The position numbers and the translations under genes were made by a program. A stretch of 64,000 bases of DNA from Paenibacillus timonensis (GTDB lineage Bacteria; Bacillota; Bacilli; Paenibacillales; Paenibacillaceae): positions 62,001 through 126,000 of the forward strand of contig NZ_WNZY01000006.1 in NCBI RefSeq assembly GCF_009725205.1. Reading direction: 5' to 3'. The notes below the pieces were generated by a model. The model saw only the letters and a program-made list of their open reading frames with translations, made no database searches and was not told the origin of the DNA. Positions 59,657-64,000 of the stretch are shown here, one piece after another (position 1 is the first letter of the stretch; each line of letters starts with the position of its first letter).

Positions 59657-61364
59657 AAAACGGCTCCTCTTTTTGCTGCTGCTGCGGCGGGGTCTTCCGT
59701 TCCTTACTCGGCGGGTTGAACAGGTAAATGACATAAGCTACGATCGCCGGCAGGGCGATATAGAATATTCCGGCGCTGATGTTCAGCGCTCCGCCCATAA
59801 ACATCAGGCTCAGCGACATTAGAATGCTGTCAAAGACGACGTGCGAGAAGACGACGGCGGCGAAGCCATAACGCAGGAACACGAAGCTGAACAACAGTCC
59901 AATAAAGGTCAACTCGATTGGGCGAGAAATCACCGGATAAATCGGATACAACGTGTGGCCGAACGCCCAGATCAAGGTCGACAACAGGCTGGCGATGAAG
60001 GTGCTGCGGAACATTTTCTTCAGCATCGGGATCCCGAACAAGCGATAGACCGCTTCTTCTCCAATCCCTGCTACCCATGCGAGCAGCGGCAGCAGCAACG
60101 GATACACCATATTGTACGGCGATTGTGTGGCATCCGTTGTCGACCACGTATGAATCGTACGCTCCAGAATGAAGAAGACGACGGATTGGGCTCCCAGCAG
60201 GATCAACGCCCAGGCGTAGCCGTCAGCCATCGAGTTCAGCACATAACGGCCGTACCCTTCCTCCCGCGACCGCGGCCACAGGTTGATCCCGTTCTTCCGC
60301 CACAGTCCGTCGCCGCCCACCAGCGAGAAATACACGGAAGCGGCGAGGAACAACGTGACCAGCCCCTGGAAGAAGAAGCCGAATATGAGCACGCCGGATT
60401 CGAGGCCGTCTTTTTGAAAGACCGGCATCATGTTGATCGTACCCAACGTGGATAACACGAAGTAGACCGCTGCCAGGAAGATCCCGCGTTTAAACGAGGT
60501 ATGGGCCCGCGTCATCGCGCTGTATACGATGGCAAGGATCGCCAGCACGAAGGTCAACAGGGCGTAACCGGCATACGTGAGCCAATTGGCGAGTTTTGTT
60601 TGCCCGGCTACGTAGTCCGTGTGCGCCTGCGGTACGGTAAAATAGCTCTCCAGCGAGGACACGGCGCCGTATTCGTAACTCAGCTTGATTTGCGCTTGCG
60701 AATCGCCTAACGCGAAGCCTTTGATCAGATATTGAAGGCCGATATCCCCTTCGCCGGAGGCTAACTCCAGATCGCCGGCTTTATAGCCAAAGGCGTTCAG
60801 GAAAGGCAACGCCAACTGTTCTTTCTCCGCTAACGTCAAATCGCCTTCCCAAGCCTTCATGGAATCGGTGGTTTCCGAGCCCAAATCAAGCATCATCTGC
60901 TTGTTGGCGTTGCTGGAGGAAGCGATCTCCTCAAAGCCGACGACTTGGCCGGTCGTCATGTGGACATCGACGGTCACAGCGCTTAGCGCTTCGGTGGGAT
61001 CGTTATAACGGACACGGAACACGTCATAAGGAAACTTCTTTTCATATGTTTTTAAGTAAGGGGCCAGAAGATCGGCTTTGGTCAAATACCCAAACAAATC
61101 GGAACGTGTTTCGTATGTAATTAAGGCTTTATCCTTCATAGGTTCAGACAGATTCAGGTTTAAGACAGACCCGGCGAACTCAGCTGCGCTGGCCGCTGCT
61201 TTCGTTTTACTGATGACCTCATCCGCTTGCTGCAGCTGCAGCGATTCCGAGTCGGTGCTTGGGAACAACTGAACGGCGATAAACACAATGAATCCGAGAG
61301 CGGCCAGCAACCACAGATTCTTCGTTTTCATCCTGCGGCCAGTTGGTTTCAAAGAGGAACTCAC
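59613..61364 (-). CDS. CPBP-family intramembrane glutamic protease
   Basis: A 583-residue membrane protein. A signal anchor at residues ~15-35 precedes a ~200-residue extracellular region, then about eight or more membrane segments. The CPBP (CAAX protease/Abi) motif 1 is [12 protein letters not shown] with the catalytic Glu pair, and motif 2 is WAFGHTLYP with a conserved His. Substrates are unknown. The GTG at 61364 is 8 nt from AAGGAG and fits better than TTG at 61370. It is convergent with uvrC, whose terminator lies inside this gene's 3' end. Confidence 0.87.
   Translation of the reverse strand: MSSSLKPTGRRMKTKNLWLLAALGFIVFIAVQLFPSTDSESLQLQQADEVISKTKAAASAAEFAGSVLNLNLSEPMKDKALITYETRSDLFGYLTKADLLAPYLKTYEKKFPYDVFRVRYNDPTEALSAVTVDVHMTTGQVVGFEEIASSSNANKQMMLDLGSETTDSMKAWEGDLTLAEKEQLALPFLNAFGYKAGDLELASGEGDIGLQYLIKGFALGDSQAQIKLSYEYGAVSSLESYFTVPQAHTDYVAGQTKLANWLTYAGYALLTFVLAILAIVYSAMTRAHTSFKRGIFLAAVYFVLSTLGTINMMPVFQKDGLESGVLIFGFFFQGLVTLFLAASVYFSLVGGDGLWRKNGINLWPRSREEGYGRYVLNSMADGYAWALILLGAQSVVFFILERTIHTWSTTDATQSPYNMVYPLLLPLLAWVAGIGEEAVYRLFGIPMLKKMFRSTFIASLLSTLIWAFGHTLYPIYPVISRPIELTFIGLLFSFVFLRYGFAAVVFSHVVFDSILMSLSLMFMGGALNISAGIFYIALPAIVAYVIYLFNPPSKERKTPPQQQQKEEPFFTTPLADPRPEGHL
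59644..59675 (+). terminator. uvrC terminator embedded in the convergent gene
   Basis: AGAGGAGTCG (59644-59653) / CGGCTCCTCT (59661-59670) is followed by TTTT. It lies inside the last codons of the CPBP-family gene. Confidence 0.8.
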
Positions 61365-61553
61365 TCGCAAAACTCCTTTTTTATTTGGTAAAATTCACTT
61401 TTTGAACACGTACTCTTTATATAGATGAGGTATGATTTCCCCCCAAGTACGTCAAAGTAAAGATAACACAGCTGCCCCCCCTACGCCAGACGCGAGACAA
61501 AATTGACGAGAAACGGCAATAACTCCGGCAAGCTTTCGCATCGCTCAGATACG

Positions 61554-61595
61554 GGGCGAAGTTTATCCCTCTACCCCTTCATTTCGCCCTTTTTT
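61554..61595 (+). terminator. Terminator-like hairpin with no recognised upstream gene
   Basis: GGGCGAA (61554-61560) / TTCGCCC (61583-61589) with a 22-nt loop is followed by six T. No coding sequence precedes it on the plus strand within the gap (61365-61553), so it may end a small RNA or be fortuitous. Confidence 0.45.
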
Positions 61596-61619
61596 GTTCT
61601 TTTTCATGAAAATAGAGCT

Positions 61620-61648
61620 TTGTAGCGGAAGGAAATAAGGGATATAAT
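61620..61648 (+). promoter_or_regulatory. Promoter of the ktrBA transcript
   Basis: TTGTAG (61620-61625), 17 bp, TATAAT (61643-61648), about 40 bp upstream of the c-di-AMP aptamer. Confidence 0.7.
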
Positions 61649-61687
61649 CCATTTGACGAAAAAATGAATGAAAACAATTGAAAAGAA

Positions 61688-61855
61688 ACTCGGCCGAATT
61701 TCGTAATGAAAACGGGGGAACCGTATCTTTTGGGGTGAATTTCGCAGAACTTCGCGCAGCCGGCTAGGAAGCGGCGGAAGTGTCAGCGAATAGGGCAACT
61801 GTGCATGTCCGAATCCGTCAGCTAACCTCGTAGGCTTGTGCAGCAGGAACCAAAC
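61688..61855 (+). promoter_or_regulatory. Cyclic-di-AMP (ydaO/yuaA) riboswitch
   Basis: The hallmark segments of the ydaO-yuaA class are present: CGGGGGAACC, then TTGGGGTGAAT, then CCGAATCCGTCAGCTAACCT and CGTAGGC. In Bacillus this RNA precedes ktrAB and turns off potassium uptake when c-di-AMP is high. An intrinsic terminator follows at 61864-61888. Confidence 0.93.
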
Positions 61856-61863
61856 ACCGAAAG

Positions 61864-61888
61864 GCATTGGATTTCCAGTGCTTTTTTT
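61864..61888 (+). terminator. Riboswitch-controlled terminator before ktrB
   Basis: GCATTGGA (61864-61871) / TCCAGTGC (61874-61881) is followed by seven T, the expected OFF-state expression platform of the c-di-AMP riboswitch. Confidence 0.85.
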
Positions 61889-61927
61889 CTTTTGTTCTTT
61901 TTTCAAAACAACGATGAGGTGAATGAG

Positions 61928-63262
61928 TTGCATTTTAAGAAAATAAGCCTTTCTCCCCCGCAAATCTTGGTCATCGGGTTTGCGCTCATCATTTTGCTGG
62001 GTGCGTTGCTGCTTATGTTGCCGATCTCCAGTAAAAGTGGAGAATCGCTGTCTTTTGTAGACGCGGTATTCACGGCTACCTCTGCCACATGCGTGACGGG
62101 GCTGGTCGTGGTTGATACAGGGACTTACTTTTCCACCTTTGGGCAGATCGTCATTATGTTGCTTATCCAGGTGGGGGGCTTGGGCTTCATGACGATGGCC
62201 ACGTTGTTTTCGCTTGTGTTTAAGCGGAAAATCTCGCTGAAAGACCGCCTCATTCTGCAGGAGGCCATGAACCAAAACACCATGGAGGGCATCGTCCGGT
62301 TGATTCGTAAGGTCCTTATGTACTCGGTGATCATTGAAAGCATTGCTGCAGTCATCTTCTCTCTGCGGTTAGCTGTGGATATGCCGTTCGGAAAAGCTGC
62401 CTATTTTGGTCTTTTTCACGCCGTATCCTTGTTCAACAATGCCGGATTCGATTTGTTCGGGGAATTCCGCAGCCTAACGCAGTATGTTGGGGATCCCGTC
62501 ATGAATTTAGTGTCTATGGTACTCATCATCTCCGGGGGGCTAGGTTTTATTGTTCTTTCCGATTTGATTGATTACCGGAAACACAGGAAGCTGTCTCTTC
62601 ATTCGAAAGTGGTATTGTCTACAACAACCGCTTTAATCCTTATCGGTACGTTGGTCATCTTCATTTTCGAGTTCACCAATTCCAAGACGTTGGCGTCGTT
62701 GGATTGGGGAGCTAAGATTTGGAGTTCTTTCTTTCAATCTGTTACCCCAAGAACGGCGGGGGCGAACACGCTGGACATCGGTGCAATGCGGCAAGCTAGC
62801 CAATTCTTTATGATTATTCTGATGTTTATCGGAGCATCGCCAAGCTCTACAGGGGGCGGTATTAAAACGACGACGTTTACGATCTTGGTTGGCGCGGTCA
62901 TCTCCATGATTCGCGGCCGGACTGACCTGGATCTGTTCCGTTATCGGTTGGCTCAGGAGCGAATCTTTAAAGCGGTCACGATCGCGATGCTGGCTCTATT
63001 CCTTGTGATCGCGGTAGCCATGGTGTTATCCACGACGGAAGATGCCAGTTTCTTAACGATATTGTTTGAATCGACTTCTGCTTTTGGAACCGTAGGACTT
63101 TCCATGGGGTTAACGGGCAAATTAACGCTTATCGGGAAAGTGATCATTTCTTTTACGATGTTTGCTGGGCGACTGGGCATGCTGACATTGGCCTATGCGT
63201 TGGGACCGAAAAAGGGTAAAGACTTATATCGCCACCCAGAGGGTAAAATTATTATTGGATAA
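61928..63262 (+). CDS. ktrB: Potassium uptake membrane subunit KtrB
   Basis: A 444-residue Trk/Ktr/HKT superfamily channel with four repeated M1-P-M2 units. The selectivity-filter loops can be read as TSATCVTGLVV, NNAGFDLFG, TPRTAGANT and SAFGTVGLSMG, each with a key Gly. It imports K+ (with Na+ coupling in many homologs). I start at TTG 61928, with GAGGTGA upstream and downstream of the riboswitch terminator; the frame start at 61838 would lie inside the aptamer. The ktrA gene follows after 16 bp. Confidence 0.95.
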   Translation: MHFKKISLSPPQILVIGFALIILLGALLLMLPISSKSGESLSFVDAVFTATSATCVTGLVVVDTGTYFSTFGQIVIMLLIQVGGLGFMTMATLFSLVFKRKISLKDRLILQEAMNQNTMEGIVRLIRKVLMYSVIIESIAAVIFSLRLAVDMPFGKAAYFGLFHAVSLFNNAGFDLFGEFRSLTQYVGDPVMNLVSMVLIISGGLGFIVLSDLIDYRKHRKLSLHSKVVLSTTTALILIGTLVIFIFEFTNSKTLASLDWGAKIWSSFFQSVTPRTAGANTLDIGAMRQASQFFMIILMFIGASPSSTGGGIKTTTFTILVGAVISMIRGRTDLDLFRYRLAQERIFKAVTIAMLALFLVIAVAMVLSTTEDASFLTILFESTSAFGTVGLSMGLTGKLTLIGKVIISFTMFAGRLGMLTLAYALGPKKGKDLYRHPEGKIIIG

Positions 63263-63278
63263 GGGGTATTAAACGACG

Positions 63279-63941
63279 ATGAAGACACAGCAGTTTGTAG
63301 TGATCGGGTTGGGACGCTTTGGTTCCAGTCTGGCGCTGGAGCTCATGGACCAAGGGTACGAGGTTCTGGGTATTGATCGGAATGAAGAGCTGGTCAACGA
63401 AATGAGTGAGCACCTGACGCATGCCGTCGTAGCGGATGCGACGGATGAGGAGGTATTGAAGTCGCTGGGGGTACGTAATTTCGATTGCGGCATCGTCGCA
63501 ATCGGCAATGATATTCAAACCAGCATCCTGGCGGCTATCCTCCTAAAGGATCTGGGCATTCATACCGTTGTTGCCAAGGCGATTTCCGTGTTGCACGGCC
63601 GTGCCCTTGAAAAGCTGGGCGTGGACCGGATCATTTTCCCCGAAAGGGATATGGGGATTCGTGTCGCTCATCAACTGGTCACACCCAATCTGCTGGACTA
63701 TATCGAACTGTCGAAAGAATACAGCATCGTAGAGATGAACGTCCCTGCTTGTCTGAACCAAAAAAGCCTAGGCGACATCAACCCGCGGGCACGCTTCGGC
63801 TGCAGTATCGTGGCGATCCACCGCGATGGCAGTATCCTTGTGGCACCAACTGCCATGGATCAGCTGACGGAAGGCGATATCATGGTAATTATCGGAGCGA
63901 AGAAGAATATCGAGCAGTTCGAGACCATACTAAACCAATAA
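63279..63941 (+). CDS. ktrA: Potassium uptake regulatory subunit KtrA
   Basis: A 220-residue RCK protein: an N-terminal Rossmann RCK_N domain (VIGLGRFGSSLALEL; acidic VLGIDRNEE) binding ADP/ATP, then an RCK_C domain in the last ~80 residues that binds c-di-AMP in homologs. It forms an octameric ring gating KtrB. Thus c-di-AMP may act both on the RNA leader and on this protein. Confidence 0.95.
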   Translation: MKTQQFVVIGLGRFGSSLALELMDQGYEVLGIDRNEELVNEMSEHLTHAVVADATDEEVLKSLGVRNFDCGIVAIGNDIQTSILAAILLKDLGIHTVVAKAISVLHGRALEKLGVDRIIFPERDMGIRVAHQLVTPNLLDYIELSKEYSIVEMNVPACLNQKSLGDINPRARFGCSIVAIHRDGSILVAPTAMDQLTEGDIMVIIGAKKNIEQFETILNQ

Positions 63942-63972
63942 AGAGAAGTTTGGCATTGGACGGGAGAAGAAC

Positions 63973-64000
63973 ATGGAACAACAGGCGATTTGGGCATTAG
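63973..64000 (+). CDS. Start of an unidentified gene, cut by the window end
   Basis: An ATG at 63973 follows GGGAGAAG closely and stays open to the end (MEQQAIWAL). There is too little to identify it. It lies 31 bp after ktrA and may be in the same transcript. Confidence 0.45.

Noticed and set aside
61604..62275. Minus-strand 223-codon frame over the ktrB leader
   Set aside because: It runs antisense through the c-di-AMP riboswitch and ktrB, with no ribosome site or recognisable domain.

Overview
The window reads as a chromosomal segment of a spore-forming Firmicute, most likely Paenibacillus or a close relative in the Paenibacillaceae. The evidence is AGGAGG-type ribosome sites with many TTG/GTG starts, a YesN-type regulator beside a lipoprotein-dependent sugar ABC operon, sporulation genes (sda, a YheC/YheD-like ATP-grasp protein), a SinR/SinI/TasA biofilm locus, the futalosine menaquinone enzyme MqnE, and a yutI-yuzB-yutJ-yutM-yumC-yumB-yuiB neighbourhood shared with Bacillus. 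I saw no rRNA, tRNA, prophage or CRISPR array.

Layout. 1-8.3 kb: carbohydrate catabolic operon (partial response regulator, sugar-binding lipoprotein, two permeases, FAD oxidoreductase, SGNH esterase, GH130-like enzyme). 8.3-16 kb: heme O synthase and Sco, a Toprim protein, a serine hydrolase, an MFS transporter, and a membrane protein paired with a transglutaminase-like protein. 16-20.4 kb: two tandem paralogous class B penicillin-binding proteins. 20.4-24.2 kb: mntABCD-type metal ABC operon with an MntR-like box. 24.3-34.2 kb: SPFH protein, HAD phosphatase, DUF456, lipid flippase, DUF2515, thioredoxin-like protein, heme A synthase, UbiD decarboxylase, HEPN-like protein. 34.2-37.3 kb: SAM riboswitch and metNIQ. 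37.3-49.7 kb: SDR enzyme, Fe-S carriers, flavoprotein dehydrogenases, MqnE, the DnaA-box-flanked sda gene, ferredoxin-NADP reductase, a Rex-like box before an NADH dehydrogenase, HemQ, and YuiB flanked by structured repeats.

49.9-54.2 kb is the most interesting part. On the minus strand lie a large TapA-like matrix protein, the ER-type signal peptidase SipW, TasA/camelysin and SinR. Divergent from them, on the plus strand, is a 57-codon gene for a SinI-like antirepressor whose leader carries a cyclic-di-GMP-I riboswitch aptamer. Three 16-bp GTTC-N8-GAAC palindromes lie between the two transcription units. The circuit I infer is c-di-GMP to SinI to SinR to the matrix genes, connecting a second messenger to matrix control through an RNA switch on the antirepressor.

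54.2-64 kb: dnaB and dnaI (helicase loading), a small membrane protein, trxA, uvrC, a CPBP-family protease, then ktrB-ktrA (potassium uptake) behind a c-di-AMP (ydaO-type) riboswitch with an intrinsic terminator. The window therefore holds three different riboswitches (SAM, c-di-GMP, c-di-AMP). Three small genes (12802-12957, 53935-54108, 56953-57108) are shorter than usual gene-calling cut-offs and are reported here from direct reading.
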